Notes: generated from the sequence alone by a model not told the origin. Positions 47,101 through 62,100 are shown, counted from the stretch's first letter. The stretch is DNA of 64,000 bases from Dasypus novemcinctus (GCF_030445035.2 NC_080699.1:558001-622000); one strand, 5' to 3'. Program-made: numbers and translations.

Positions 47101-50100
47101 CAGCAAACACCCTCCAACCAGGCATTGACTAAGAGGGCTGCCAAAGAGCACCATCTGCTGGCCGGCTAAGGAAGTGCAACTGAGGAAATTAAAAGTGAAA
47201 AATAAGGGGTTTTCCCAGCCTTTAAGCCTCTCCCCACGGCCCTAGGAAGGGGGTCTGCAACTCATCCTGGGTCCAGGGCCCAGAGCTGAGCCCCTAGCAG
47301 GAACAATCCTAAAGACCCAGAACAGGTTGAACCAAGAACCAAAGAATAGCAGTAACAGTCTCCTGCTACTAAATGCCTGCTAAAAAGAGAAACTGAGCAT
47401 CCGCGTAAACACAACATCATAATCAAAATGCCTTGACATCAGCAGAAAATTACAAGCCATTCTAAGAAAATGGAAGAAATGGCCAAAAAAGGAATATATC
47501 AAAGCTTCAAAATAGATACTTGTTTTGAGACAACTATTCAACTATTTGCACACAAATTTAGAAATCAAATTAATGACTTGAAAGACAATATAGTTAAAGA
47601 TATAAAGGATAGGGAGGCGGATGTGGCTCAAGTGATTGGGCTTCTGTCTAGATCCCTGGGGCTTCCTGGTAAAGGCGTGCCCATGCAGTGATCCAGTGCT
47701 GTGCAGGGAGCCATAGAACAATATGATGATGCAACAAAAGAGAGACGAAGGGCAGAGCCAAGGCGAGACACAACAGAAACCAGGAATTGAGGTGGTGCAA
47801 TTGACAGGGAACCTCTCTCTACATTAGAGGTCCCCAAGATTGACTCCTAGTGAATCCTAGAGGAGAAAACGAGAAGAGAAGACTAAAAGAGAAATAGAAG
47901 ATCACACTGTGAATGGACACAGCAAAAACAGCAGAGTGGGGTAGGGAGGGGGAGGAAAAAAAAAGAGATAAAGGACATCAAAAAAGACATCGAGCACTAA
48001 GAAGAATTTGAAAACCTGAATGGAAAAGTAACAGAACTCATGGGAATGAAAGACATCATAAGTGAGATCAAAGATACATGAGAGGCATACAACAGCAGAC
48101 TCAAAATGATAGAAGAAAGAATAAGCGATAAGACAACAACTGAAATTGAAGAGAGAAGAGAATGGAAAATATAGAGCAGGGGCTCAGAGAGTTGAATAAT
48201 AAAGCACAACAACATATGTGTCATGGAAGTTTCAGAAGGAGAAGTGAAGGGAAAAGGGGCAGAAAGAGTATCTGAGGAAATAATAGCTGAAAATTTTTGA
48301 AGTCACACAAAAGAAATGAACTTATATGTTTAGGAGGCTAAGCATAACCAAATCAGAGTAAACGTTGAATAGACTTAAGACACATACTGCTCAGAATGTC
48401 AAACGTCAAAGATAAAGAGAAGATTCTGAGAACAGCAAGGGAGAAGCAAGCCATCACATACAAGGGTCTCCTAGTAAGACTTTCTGCAGATTTCTCATCA
48501 GAAACCATGGAGGAGAGAAGATAGTGGTATAATACAATTAGGATATGGAAAGCAAAAAAATGCCAGCCTAGAATTCTTTATTGAATAAAATTGTCCTTCA
48601 GATACGAAGGGAAGTTTAAAATATTCACAAATAGAAATGAACAGTTCAACACAAGAAAATCAACATAATATACCACGTTAACAAATTGAAGGGAAAAAAA
48701 GCATGTGATTATCTCAATCTACAGAGAAAAGGCATTCAACAAAATCCATTATCCTTTCTTGATAAAAACACTTCAAAAAATAGAAATAGAAAGGAAATTC
48801 CTCAATATGATAAAAGACATATATGAAAAACCCACAGCCAACATTGCACTCAATGGGGAAAGGTTGAAAACTTTCCCTCTAAGATCGGGAACAAGACAGG
48901 GATGCCTGCCGTCACCATTATTCAGTATTGTGCTGGAAGTTCTAGGCAGGGCAATTAGACAAGGAAAAAAAGGTGTCCAAGTAGAAAAAGAGGAGGTAAA
49001 ACTATCACTGTTTGTGGATGACATGATCCTGTACTTAGAAAATTCTGACATATTCACAACAAAGCTGCTTGAGCTAATGAGTTCAGCAAAGTGGCAGGAT
49101 ACAAGATTATGCAAAAATCAGTAATGTTTTTGTAATCTAGTACTGAACAATCTGAGGAGGAAATGGGGGAACATTACATTTTCAATTGCAACAAAAAGAC
49201 TCAAATACCTAGGAATTAACCAAATAAGTACAGGATCTGTATGCAGAAAACTACAAAAACACTGCTAAAAGAAATTTTAAAAGACCTAAAAAATGGAAAG
49301 ACATTCTGTGTTCGTGGATTGGAAGAATAAATATCGTGGAGATGTCAGTCTTACCCAAACTGATTTATAGGTTCAATGTAATACCAATCAAAATCTCAAC
49401 AGCTTACTATACAGAATTAGAAAAGGCAATTACCAAGTTCATTTGGAAGAGAAAGTGCCCCGAATATCCAAAAACATTCTAAAAAAGTAGAATGATGTGG
49501 GAAGAATTTCACTGCCTGACCTTGAAACATTACGAAGCTACAGTGGTCAAAGCAGCATGGTACTGGTATAAAGATAGACACATCGACCAGTGGAATAGAA
49601 TTGAGAATCCAGAAATAAACCATCTGTACAGTCAGCTGATTTTTTACAAACCTACCAAGTTAATGGGACAAAACAGTCTTCAACAAATGGTGCTGGAAAA
49701 ACTGGATATCTATAATCAAAAGAATGAAGGAGGACCCCTTTCTAACTCCTTATAGAAGAATCAACTCAAAATGGATCAAAGACCTAAATATGAAAGCCAG
49801 GACCATAAAAGTACTAGAAGAAAATGTAAAGAAATAACTTCAAGAACTTGTAGTAGGTGGTGGTTTCTCGGACCTTAAACCCAAAGCACATGCAACAAAA
49901 GAAAAAAATAGATAAGTGGGGTTTTGTCAAAAGGGTGAAAAGGCAGCCAACTCAATGGGAGAAAATATTTACACATCATGTATCTGATAAAGGTTTACTA
50001 TCTAGGATATATAAAGAGCTGTTACAACTAAAAAAGACAAACAACCCAATTGAAAAATGGGCAAAAGACTTGAATAGATATTTGTCCAAAGAAAAATATA

Positions 50101-53100
50101 AATGGCAAAAAAACCACATGAAGAAATATTCAACATCACTATTCACTAGGGAAATGCAAATCAAAACTACAGTGAGATATTTCCCACCTATCAGAATGGC
50201 CACTATTAAAAAGAACTACAAGTGATGGAGAGGATGTAGAGAGAGAGGAACACTTATTCACTGTTGGTGGGAATGCAGAATGGTATAGCCACTGTGGAGG
50301 ACTGTTTGGCAGTCTCTAAAGAAGTTGAATATAGACTTGCCACGTAACCCTGCAATACCACTACTGGGTGTATATCCAGAGGAACTGAGAGCAGTGACAC
50401 GAACAGACATCTGCACACCAGTGTTCATGGCGGCATTATTCATGATAGCCAAAAGTTGGAAACAACCCATGTGTCCCATCAACCGATGAATGGATAAACA
50501 AACTGTGATGTATTCGCACACTGGAATATTATGCAGTTATAAGAAGCAATGAAGTCGTAAAGCATATGACAGCATGGATGAACCTGGAGGATATTATGTT
50601 GAGCAAAGCAAGCCAGACACAAAAGGACAAATACTGTATGATTATATGTCTATGAACCAAATATATTGTGTAACATATTGTATGATTTTAAAAAAAATTT
50701 ATATGTATCCAGTGCATTTGAGAAATGGATGTTTTTGTTCAATTGTGGGGTTTTTTTTAGTTTTTGTTTATATTTTCAATTACTAAATATACTAAATAAA
50801 GTTAAAATAATGCATTATAAATTTTTTATGTAAAGATGTGTAACTGATGAAAAAAAAAGAGTGCAACAAATTGACCTGGGAGCAATAATGTGACAGAAAT
50901 TGATAATTGAGCTCAGTGTTAAGGATGAATAAGAATTGAGCCATAAGAGATAGCATAAACTAGCAAGCATACAGCATGCTTAATAGCTATTACTATATGA
51001 TCACAGTGCCCTTTCCAGTTAGAGCAGCAAAGAAATCTGTGTTACACTAGATGATTTGGAAAGTATAATAGCTGTATCATCAGGTCATGGGTATTTTCTG
51101 TTTGATTTATCCTTGATAAAACTTTGAAATATATCATTGAGCCAAACCACCTGAATATGAGTGTCTTATGATTTCTGAAATATCCCTTTCTTCCATCATC
51201 TTATCTTTTAGCTTCCTACCTTAGACAATTTGGCAAGATAAAAAAATGAAGTGAAATATTGAGAAGAACCAAGATAAGGCCATAACCATTGCTCACTGTC
51301 TTTCCCTCCAATATAACACAGTAGCAGGAGATTCCATAAAACCAGTTCATGTTGGTCTCGTGTGTTAGAGGCACTGTTGTTCGGGATTTTTATTATGTGC
51401 CTCGTTTTGACATCATAGATGTGGGGAAAGGAAAAGCTATACTTTTTACTGCGTGCTCACTATGGATTTGAAATGGACAGTGAAGTGGTCAAGCAGTCAG
51501 CAGTGGGATTCACCCAGCCGAGCAGCAAGAGTGCGGCCTTGAGTTTAGCCAGACTTTGTGTCCACCCCCTGATCTACTGTGGGATGCTTGAACTTCAGTT
51601 AGTTTACTTGTAAAATACGGATTCTGGTTCTCATCACCTACCATCTCTGGAAGATATTATAGAATACATGGCACATCATAGGCGCTTAATAATGTTTCTT
51701 TAATGAAGAAAAAAAGTTGAGTTACAAGGTAGGAAAGGGAGGTTGAAATCAGTTTATATGTCCTTAAAGCCATACAAGGGAGTTTGGCTCAAACTGTGAA
51801 TTGACACGAACTGATCTGTTTTTAGAGAACCCCTAGCAATTTGGGGGTTAGATTAGCTGCGAGGGCTGTGTCAGGCACTTTCCCAGGAATCAGTGAGAGC
51901 CCCAGACCCACTCCTAGTGGTTTGTAGACCCAACTATTAGATCTGCCTTGGCATTTTCTCCCCTCAGCATGTGTACATGTGGAAGAAGGGGACCCCTTTC
52001 ACTGTGAGGAGGCTCCTCCACACGGTCAGCTGGGTGAGCATCGCTTTGAAAGGCTCACCCTCAAGCACGGCAAGGAGCCTCCAAGTCCCAGCGGTCTTTG
52101 GGGCCCCCTCTGCATTTTCCATCCAGGAGGCTTTTTTATTTTTTATTTTTATTTCTCCCCACCCTCTTGTTTGCACTTGCTGTATCTGTTCATCTTTGTT
52201 TCTTTAGGACAGAAGGCATCTTTTTAACCTACTACTTTGCAGCCTCTAACATGCCAGGAACCAAGTGTAAATAATAAAGCTTTCTGCAGAATTAAAAAAA
52301 AAGTATGTCCTACCTCCATCTTAGATGATGGTTAAAACATGTATATTTGTTCTTAATCAGCATATACAGAACATTTGCATTCCCCATATTTGTTAAAATA
52401 GCTAACCTCAAACTCTCTTCGGTCCAAATTACCCAAAAGTAATGTGTATGTAGGATCAACTTTTATTTTTCTCAAGAAGAGCTGGCCAGGTAGGAACTGT
52501 ATTGAACTGAAGAACCTGTGTTGTAGCTACAGGGTATCTTTTAACAATCCTGGAAAATATGTCATCTAATATGGCCACTTCTGATTCTTGTTGTTATATC
52601 CTTCTCTAACTTTATTTAAATGAATTTTAGACCTTACTTGAATCCTTTTAATGTCTTAATTTATCTTTAATGTTTGTTACTAATATCTCTATCTCTAAGC
52701 TACATTCTGGATAATAAGTTATCTTCCAGATTTACTAATTTTCCCTTCAGTTGAGTCTTATCTCCTTAACCTATCCATTGGGTTTTAATTTTTTAAAATA
52801 TATTTTTCAATTCTAGAAGCTAGAGTAGATGTAGCTCAAGTAGTTGCCTACTTCCCATATACGAGGTCCTGGGTTCAGTTGCTGGTATCTCCTAAAAATA
52901 ACAGACGAAAAAAACCTACTTGGTTGTGTGTGTGTGTGTGTATAACATATATCTTGTTACGTGCTTTTTAAGTCTGCCATGTTTTAAAACATTAAACATT
53001 CATTTTATATTGTCTATTCTAATATCGAAGTTCTTGCATATGTGATTGTGCTGTGAGTTCTTCTGGCACTTGCACATGGTATCTGATTTTGTTGTATAAT

Positions 53101-56100
53101 TTGTGATTTTAACTGAGCTTGTTTCTTGGAATTCCATTTGTGGGAATTCTGTGAGGCCTAAGTCAAGTCAAGTTCCACTAGAGAGGATTTGTATTTCCTT
53201 CTGCCAGTCAGTGCTATCAATTTCAATATAAGACCACTTTCTAAAAGTAAATTCTCTACTTGAGATATTTTTTGGACATACAAGTAGAATGAATTTGGTT
53301 TACAAACTTCATGAGCTTACTCTGTGGTTAGGTGTTCCTAAGAGCTTTTTAAAAATTTCCCTTTCTGCCTAGCTCCCTGGTCAAAATAAGAAAGCTGACT
53401 TTTTCTTATCTTCTGCACAAATGGATTGATTTCACCCTACACTGAGGGTATAGCCCTTTGGGGTTCCAGCTTTACAGATCTCCTGTTAGACTTGTTGGCT
53501 GGAGACCCCAGCCTGTCTCCTTTGCCCACCCTGCTGTCCAGACGCACATGGAAGGTCACTGTGGTGCTCAGCGTTTTGGGCATTGTCCTATCACCCATTT
53601 GAGGAATGTGCTAAAAAACAACTACAGCGTTTTTGTAATTGACGGAGTCTCTTTATGAAGATAGGGGAAATTTTTTTCCTCTGTACCAAGACCAATTTAG
53701 GAGTAATTGAATTGCTCTTAAGGTTTTATCTAGTAATGCTTTCTTCTGTAGGCTGTTAACAAGTACAGAGCCATCATGTTGGGACCCTTCTCTAGAATAG
53801 AGTATGGAACCTTACAGCACATATTTCAAATACTTATCGACAAATTAATTAGGAAGTATGCACTTTGCCATCATTTAGCAAACAAAATTAACCTCAGGGT
53901 TTTTTTAAAGGCTTGAAAGTTGTGCTGCTTGCATATTGTTGGGAAATAGTTGAGTTTTGTATCTTTACTATTTAAATTTAAGTTGAAAAAAGCTATTCCT
54001 GGTTATAAAATTGTTACTATAGTCAAATAGCATTGTTGTGTATACTGCACAATTATAAATATTCAGGGAAATAAAGTTGTGTTTTGTTTTAAATAGTGGT
54101 TTTAGTGATAACTAAATAAAAATATAGAACAATTTGCCTAGTATATGGTAAGTGGTGAATAAGGTTTTTTTTTCCTTTTCTTTTAGTTCCCTTGACAATG
54201 AAGACCCAACAGGTTCCTTCAAAAATTCTTTTTAAAAAATTGTTAAATAAGATCCGAAGCCAAATATCTCTCCGGGCAATTAAATCCATGTCTGCAGATG
54301 AAAGTGAAGTGATCACAGCTGTTGATGAAATGGAGCGTAAAACACCAATTCAATCAGAAACAATTGCCAGTGAAGAGAGAACATTATTACCTGGAAAGGA
54401 ACAAGGTATTCTCTCCAGTAGTCTCATTTTATAGAACATAAACCCCTTAAAATTGTTCAGAAATATGTTTATTCCTGGAAAACAAAAAGAATGCTAGTCA
54501 AAAGGAAGGAAAAAGTGTAAGGCCCATAATCCTAATACTTAAAGGCAACAAATGTTCAAAACCTCTGTGAATCTCTTTCCAGACCACTTTCAATGTATTA
54601 TTATTATTATATATATAAAATTCTAGGGTAATCAGTGAACCAAAATTAATGAGTTCCCTGTTGTTGACTGTTCCCATTTTTTTCTTCCTACTTCTTGTGC
54701 TACAATGAGAATCCTTTTAGCAAAGTCTTTTTTTGCCCACTACTCTATTAAGATGCACTTTTTTTGTTTTTAAGATGCTTTCTTGAAAGAATTCCTGAAT
54801 CCAAGGATATGAAGTTACTAAGAGTTTTTTGGTTTGTTTTGTTTTTTTTCAGTATACCAGGGCCGGGGATCAAACCCATAACCTCGTGTGTGGGAAGCTG
54901 GCACTCAACCACTGAGCCACGTTGGCTTCCCTGATTTGGCTTTTTCATTTGTTTGCTTTTTCTTTTGTTCTTGTTGTTGTTATTGTTTTTAAGGAGGCCC
55001 TGGGAATGGAGCCTGGGACCTCCCATGTGGGAGGCAGGTATTCAACTGCTTGAGTCACATCCACTCCCCACTGATCGCTTTCGATTATTTTTTATTTTGT
55101 GTTTTTATTTTATTTTGATTGTTTTTTATTTTATTTCCCATTCCCACTAGAGATTTGGTTTCTTTATTAGTTTTAAAAACTTAAAAAAATAGACTATTAA
55201 ATATTACATTTCCAGAAGTTATATACTGTGTATTTAGTGCAATTTCTGATAACATAATTTTGGGAAGAATAATTACATGAGTTTCCTTCCCCCACTCAAA
55301 CTATAAAACCTCCTTGAGGTCTTTTTTTTTTTCTTTAACTTAACTTTTTTAAAATTTATTTTTATTTTTAAAGAAGCTTTAGATTACATAAATGATACAT
55401 CAAAAATATAGGGAATTCCCATATACCCCACCCTCTATGCCTCCTACACTTTCCCACATTAACAACATCTTTCAGTAGTGTGGTACATTTGTTACCATTG
55501 GTGAACACATTGAAGCTTTACTACTAATCATGGTCTATACATTACGTTTTACACTTTGCCCCACACAATTTTACAAGTTTTGACAAAATGTGTAACTGCT
55601 GGAATCCATCATTGCAGTGTTCCACAGGACAATTCCAATGTGCCAAAAATTCCCCCATGTTATACCTGTTCTTCTCTCTTTCTCCCCTCAGAACCTCTGG
55701 TAGCCACTGCCTTTATATCAATGTTATAAGCTCTTCCGTTGCTAGAATAAGTCAACTTTATTCCATACTTCCATTCCCCTGTTATGTTTGTTCTTGAGGA
55801 TTTTGGGATGGTGATGCCCATTGTTTCTGATTGAGAGGGAGCTTAGATCCCATGGGGTGCGATGGATGGAACTGTCTTGCTTGCCATTGTAGATACTCTT
55901 TGTTTTTTGGAATGGGCGTTGTCCATAAGTCATCCTTTTGTTTGTTGTCCTAGGCAAGTCCGATGAACCGGAGAGTATGTGTACAACCCTGTTGAGATTA
56001 AAGGCTCAACCAACATGAACAGCCCAAAGTTTAAGTCTCTGGGACACATATTTAACATACAGTGCTAATTTTAGGTTCAAATAAAAGGGGCAGAAGAGCC

Positions 56101-59100
56101 ATGTGTAGGGTAATTGTAAATGAGTCTAACACTGTTACATTGGGGAGCATATATTTCAAAGTGAGGCCCATTGACAGGGTGCCAAATTGCTGAGATTGTC
56201 TGCCCTGCCTATATGTCTAGATTTCTCTAAAGCCCTCAGGAGCCCCAATGTTTGAGGCATTGCTTCCTGTGGCCATCAGTGAGGTCCTGCAGAGATGCGA
56301 ATAAGGGTAACCTCTGGCATGACCTCCCAACTCACTTTGAAATCTCTTAGCCATAAAAATTCATTTGTATTTAATATTTCCCCCTTTTGGTCAAGGTCTT
56401 TTTCTAGATGCGTTGCTAGTTGGTACTTGGTAATAGTCCCTCATTGCCAGGGAGGCTTATCCCTGAGAATCATGCCCCATGCTGGGGGGAAGGTAGTATA
56501 TTTATATGCTGAGTTTGGCTTAGAGAGAGGCCACGTGAGCAACAAGGGGGCTTTCAGGAGGTAACTCTTAGGCAATATATAATACTAGGCTAAGTTTCAA
56601 TTTCATAAGCAAAGGTTCCTAAGTACAACCATCAGTATCAAGGGCTGGTGTTAATGGTCTGTCCTTCCCTAGGCACTGCCCATGTACTCAAGAGATTCTT
56701 GCAGTTCTGTTAGAGAGTTCCCCAGGATGGGAATACAACATTCTTTCTGTTATTGTTTGAGGTCTATTCTTGTTCACCTCTGCATTTTCAGCTTTTAGCT
56801 CATAATTAGCACTTAAATGGATAAGTGAGTGAGGGAATAAATGTTTAATGTGGAATTTCTGGCAATCCTGATTTTATCAGAGTAAGTTGCTTTAAGATGC
56901 TTTAACTTCCTTCTCTGCTCAGGTTTCAAAAATAATAAAATCCCTAGTATCTAAATATGTCAAAGATATGTTGACATTTCTTTAGCTTGTCTTTTTCAGC
57001 TTCTGTACCTTGTTTGTTCTGTATTTTATGCTTTTACATCATGTTTGTGATCCTGTCAGCATACTATCAATTTTTCTTTGCTTCCTTTTTGTTCACACTT
57101 TTATCTTCCATCTGTGTTCTTGTATTGGGCTTGGATCTAATAGATGATAATCTGATCATCAGGAAAGTGACTGGGTCTTGACTGAGACATTCAGGTGGAC
57201 CACAATTATTAATCTGAAAGCACATTTTGGTTTTGTTGTTTTGTCTTACTAACTATGTTCATAATAACAATGGTATCTATTTTACAGTTACTGAAAGTGA
57301 TATACTAACCATTGAGTCTGGACCACTTACCAGTGAAGATAAACCACTTTCATGCAGTATAGACTCTGGAAAGGAACAAGGTATTGCTTTTTAATCACAT
57401 GCACAAACTTGCTTAACTCTTCACATCTTTTTCCTAATAAAATTATATGTATATGAATGAAAGGGCATTATAGTAGTGTCAAAATTCTAAATTGTTGAAA
57501 CTAATTTTTGTTTTGGGGATTCTCTTAGAAATAAATGAGACTCAGCCAACCTCAGTTGTTGCTCAGAGTTTAGTTCTTCTACTTCATCCTCAAGAGGAAA
57601 CAACCAAAATTAGAATATCAGCAAGGCAGAAACAGGTAATTATGAAATTTTATTTTTTTTTTTAAAGGTTTCTTTCTTCAGGTAGGTACTCTTAATTTTG
57701 TTTGGCCAGTGAAATTTGCCTTAATATCCAGATACTTTTGAGATGAAAGCTCATTACTTACTTCTTGGGTAATTGGTTCTTTTGGTAATGAAAGATAGTT
57801 CTGTTTATTGTAATACATGTCAACTTTTCTTTTGTATGAATTTGTTGTTGAATGATCAGTAGTATTTTTATTACATAGATAATGGAAATAGAAGAGCAGA
57901 AGCAAAAGCAGTTAGAATTACTTGAACAAATTGAACAACAAAAGTTAAGATTAGAAACTGACTGCTTCAGGGCTCATCTGGAAGAAGAAAAAAGAAAAAA
58001 CACTCAACAGCCTCAGGTAGGATGCAAGAAATCTCATCCCTACAAAGTTCATTGGCAGGGGCCGGGGGAAAGAGAAAAATTGAGCAATCTAGCATTTAGA
58101 AAAGTTAGCCTTTCTAAATCTTAATTGGTCATTTTTTCCTTTTAATATACATGTATAAAAATAAGTTTGCATCAACCTAATGGCTTTCATCTTTCAGTTT
58201 CTACAGGATTCCAGTAGATATGATTATGATTTGTATGTAATATATATGTTGAACTTTTGGACTTGGCACTAAAGGAGAACAGTGATTTACTCCATTTCTT
58301 TATAATGGGAAGTGTCAGTCTTGTCTTCAAACATAAAGCTACATGAAGTTTAAAATTTTAGAACTTCAGTGTTTGTATGATATACTTTAGTACTTGTTTC
58401 TGAATTTGCCTTTTAATTAGTAGCTTTGTCTTTTATCAGGTTGGCATTGTTTCAGCATCATGTGCCATAATTTCTGATGAAGAAAGTCATAGGCAGATGA
58501 TTCGTAACTATCAACATCAGCTTTTAGAGCAAAACAGGTATTACCTAGGGTACAATTTATATTTGATTGTGTGTAGCCACATCTTCAGGGTTTTATTATC
58601 TGGGGTATTTGAGGATCTTACTGGGATTCCCTTCAGACCATGGCATATAAATTTCTCAAAGGATGGTGGGTGAGAATTGTTCCTTTTCCACCACGATAAT
58701 GACCAACTGTAGTTTGCTTTTTGTTAAATTTAATGTATAGACACTTGAAGATGTGGGGGATTTTGTTTTTTTCATATATGACAAGTAATTTTTGTTTGTT
58801 TGTTTTGGTAGGTTACACAGACAATCTGTTGAAACTGCCAGGAAACAATTACATGAATATCAGTCTATGCTAAAAGAAAGGTACCCATCCATGTTAGCTA
58901 CATCATTGACATCTCATTCTGTTTTATCAGTACCACCGCAGAAATCTGAGAGACCCAATGTTACATCAGAGCATTGGAATCACAGTGAGAGACCCAAGTT
59001 GCATCCCAACAAATATCAACCCATACAGATCTCCAAATTAGAACAGGATCATTTTCAGGTACCAAAACAGAATCTCTTTCCACAAAGACAAATGGAAACA

Positions 59101-62100
59101 ACAGAAGTAATAAGCACTTCAGATGTTTTAGCTAAGCAGTCTTTAGAATTACAAGGGCATCTAAGGCTATTCTCACAGACTGAAACACAACAGAGAGACT
59201 ATAAATTGGTCCCTGAAGATTCTTATAGACTTTCAAGGGCTTTGTCACATGACAGGCTACTAAGATTTGAAGATGCTAAAAAAATACCTCAAACACCTAG
59301 GGTAACAGCTTTTCAAACTATAGACTCCCAACGGATGTTCTTAGAAAACGGGGAAAGTATGTCTTCTAAGCTGACTGAACCCTTGTCATTTCTACCCCTG
59401 GCAGCTGAGCATTCTTTTAGTTCTCTGCCTGCTAAAACTGAGTCTGGAGGAACCCAGGAACCCTTTTCAGCCAGGAAAAAAAGTCCAATTTCCTTTTGCC
59501 ATTCTGGGGTCAGCCAAATGCACGGTAGGTCTTTTCCATCCTCACAGCAAGTTGGGGCTGAGCAAAGTAATTTAAAGACTCTCCAAGAAGAGTTGGACCT
59601 ACAAAGGGAAGTTCTTCAGACCAGACAGGAAGCTCAGGAACAGTTGCTTATGTGCAAACAGAAAGAATTGGAAGAGCAAATTGGGCTCTCTTTATTCCTT
59701 CCTTTGGTAGCTTCACTGCCTTCTGCTGAAGCTGAACTGGGGAGAATCCATGAGTCTTCTCCAACCAAGGAGGAAACTGCTGTTTCCTCAGGCCATCTTA
59801 TGGTCCCACAATTTCAGAATAGGCTTTTGAGTGTTTCACAGCCTATCTTAGCACAAGAAGATAATGTTAAATTTCCCCAAGAACAGTTGAATATTCAGAG
59901 GGACAGCCTTCACTCTAGGCAGGGAGCCCAGGAAGTATTCGTTGTACCAGAACAGAAAGAATTGGATAGAAGAGTATCTTCTTTGCAAGCTGAACCCTCT
60001 TCTGTCCCTTCTCAAGTAGCTCAGGATACTTCATCACCTTCTGCTGAAATTAAATCTGGAAAAGTCCAGGAACATTGTTCACCTAAGAGTGAGGAAGGGA
60101 TCCTCTCAAGTCAATCTGAGATCCCCAAGTCCCAGGATAGGTCTTTGAGTTTCCAACAGCAGTTTTTACCTCTGCATGAGAGTTTACATTTACTTCAGGA
60201 ACCGCTGATTGCACTGCAGGATACTCTTCAGGCTAGGCATGAAGCCCAGGTAGAATTACTTTTATATGGACAAAAGGATTTGGGGGACAATAAGTCTGAG
60301 CAGATGGGTTCTTCATCCTCAGCAGTGGCCGCTCAATGTTCTGTTGCTCCGCAAACGTCTATTAAAGCTGAGCCTAGAAGGATTCAGAAACTTTATTTGT
60401 CTGATAAGGAGGATACAGTTCCCTCAAGTCATTTGGTAATCCCGACATTTCAGAATAAGTCTCTTGGTTTTCCACATCATAGCTTACCACAGCAAGAAAA
60501 CCTGACAGTGCTCCAGGAACAGTCACACATACAGAAGGTAATGTTTGGTGCCAAACAGGAAACTCAAGAATTTGTAGACAAACAATGTGAATTGGAAAAA
60601 ATAATTTCTTCTGAACAGACTGGCCCCTCTTCCTCCCTTTCCCAGGGAGCTAAATCTGAAGCATTACAGGAATTGATGTCAATCAAGAGTGAAAATACAG
60701 TTCCCTTAAGCCATTCTAAGAACTCAAGATTTCAAGAGAGCCTTTTAAGATTTTCTGAACATACACTACCTCTACAGGGCCGTTTGGATAGACGCCAAGA
60801 AAGATTAGACACAGAGAAAAAGGTTCTTCATTTTAGCCAGAAACCCCAAGAAAATTTATCTTCTGAACGAACTGCCTCCTCTTCATTTATACCCCGGTTA
60901 GAACAGCTTTCTTTTACTTCATTACCTTCTGCTGGTACAATCCAGGAACCTTTTTCAATAGAGAGTGATAGTAAAATACCTTCAAGCTATTTTCAGATTC
61001 CACAATTGCAGGATAGGCTTTTGAGAATATCACAGTGTATCTGTCCTCAACAAGATAATTTGAAGGCCCTTCAGGAACACTTAGCTATGCAGAGGGAAGC
61101 CATCATTCAGTCTAGACGAGAAGCACAGGAAGAATTACTTTTACATAAACAGAGGGAATGGAAGGAGAGAATATCTCCTGAGCATGTTGGCACCTCTTCC
61201 TTCTTACCCTTAGTAGCACAACATTCGTTTGCCTCGCTACCTCTTACTGAATCTGAAAGAATTGAAGAACCTTTTACAACTAAGAATGATAATAGAGTCT
61301 CCTCACATTATTCTGAAATACCAAGATTGCCTGATAGACTTTGGGGATTATCACAATCTGTTTTACCTCAACAAGATAATTCAATTACATTTCAGGAACA
61401 CTTGCATGCACGGACAAATGCCCTTGGTTCTAGCGAAAAAACTGAAAAAGAATTGGTTTTGCCAAGACAATGTGAATTTGAGGAAAAGATATCATCTGAT
61501 CAGTTTATCCAGCCTCACTGTCGTGACTTAAAGGCACTTCAGGAGCAGTTAGATATACAAAGGAAAGCCATTCGATCTAGTCAGGAAGTCCAAGAAGAAT
61601 TGATTTTGCAAAGATTATGTAAGTTGGAAAAAAGGGTATCACCTGAGAAAATTAGCTCTTCCTTCTTACTCCGGATACCATTGCCTATTGCTAATTCTGA
61701 AAGAACTCAAGAACCTTTCTCAACCAAGAGTAAGGGTATTCCTTCAAGTCATCCTGAGATGCCAGGGTCACAGGGTGGTCTTTTGAGGTTATCACAGCCC
61801 ATTCTTGCTCAGCAAGATAGTTTGACAGCACTTAAAGAACAATCGGACTTCCAAAGGGAAGTGGTAAGTTCTAATGAGAAAGCCCAGGAAGAAATGCTTT
61901 TAAACAAACCAAGTAAATTAAACAAAAGTGACTCTTCCAAAGATGCTGATCCCTCTTTGTTTCTACACAAGGAAACAGAGCATTTTTTTTTTCCATTCCC
62001 TTTTGCTGAAGCTAAATCTGAAAGTATATGTGAATTATATTCATCTGAGAATGAGCATATACCTCCCTTCATTGATTCTACCTCACGTGTTCAAGATAGA

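Larger units (their letters stand above)
46111..50820 (+). mobile_element. Internally deleted L1 with nested SINEs
   Basis: The order is 5'UTR ('acttccaggaatatggtggactag', 46111-47460), an ORF1-like part (47460-48545, with 'gagtatctgaggaaataatagc' before ORF1-type sequence), then a jump directly into the ORF2 reverse-transcriptase domain (from about 48620). The frame 48705-49124 retains RSGTRQGCL and the active-site motif FVDDM (49011-49025). Degenerate ORF2 C-terminus (49400-50560) and 3'UTR with poly(A)-type end follow. The endonuclease and N-terminal RT are absent. Three SINEs lie inside. Stops and frameshifts make it inactive. Confidence 0.78.

Noticed and set aside
61229-61531. 100-codon ORF inside the large CEP295 exon
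   Set aside because: Out-of-frame shadow of the coding exon.
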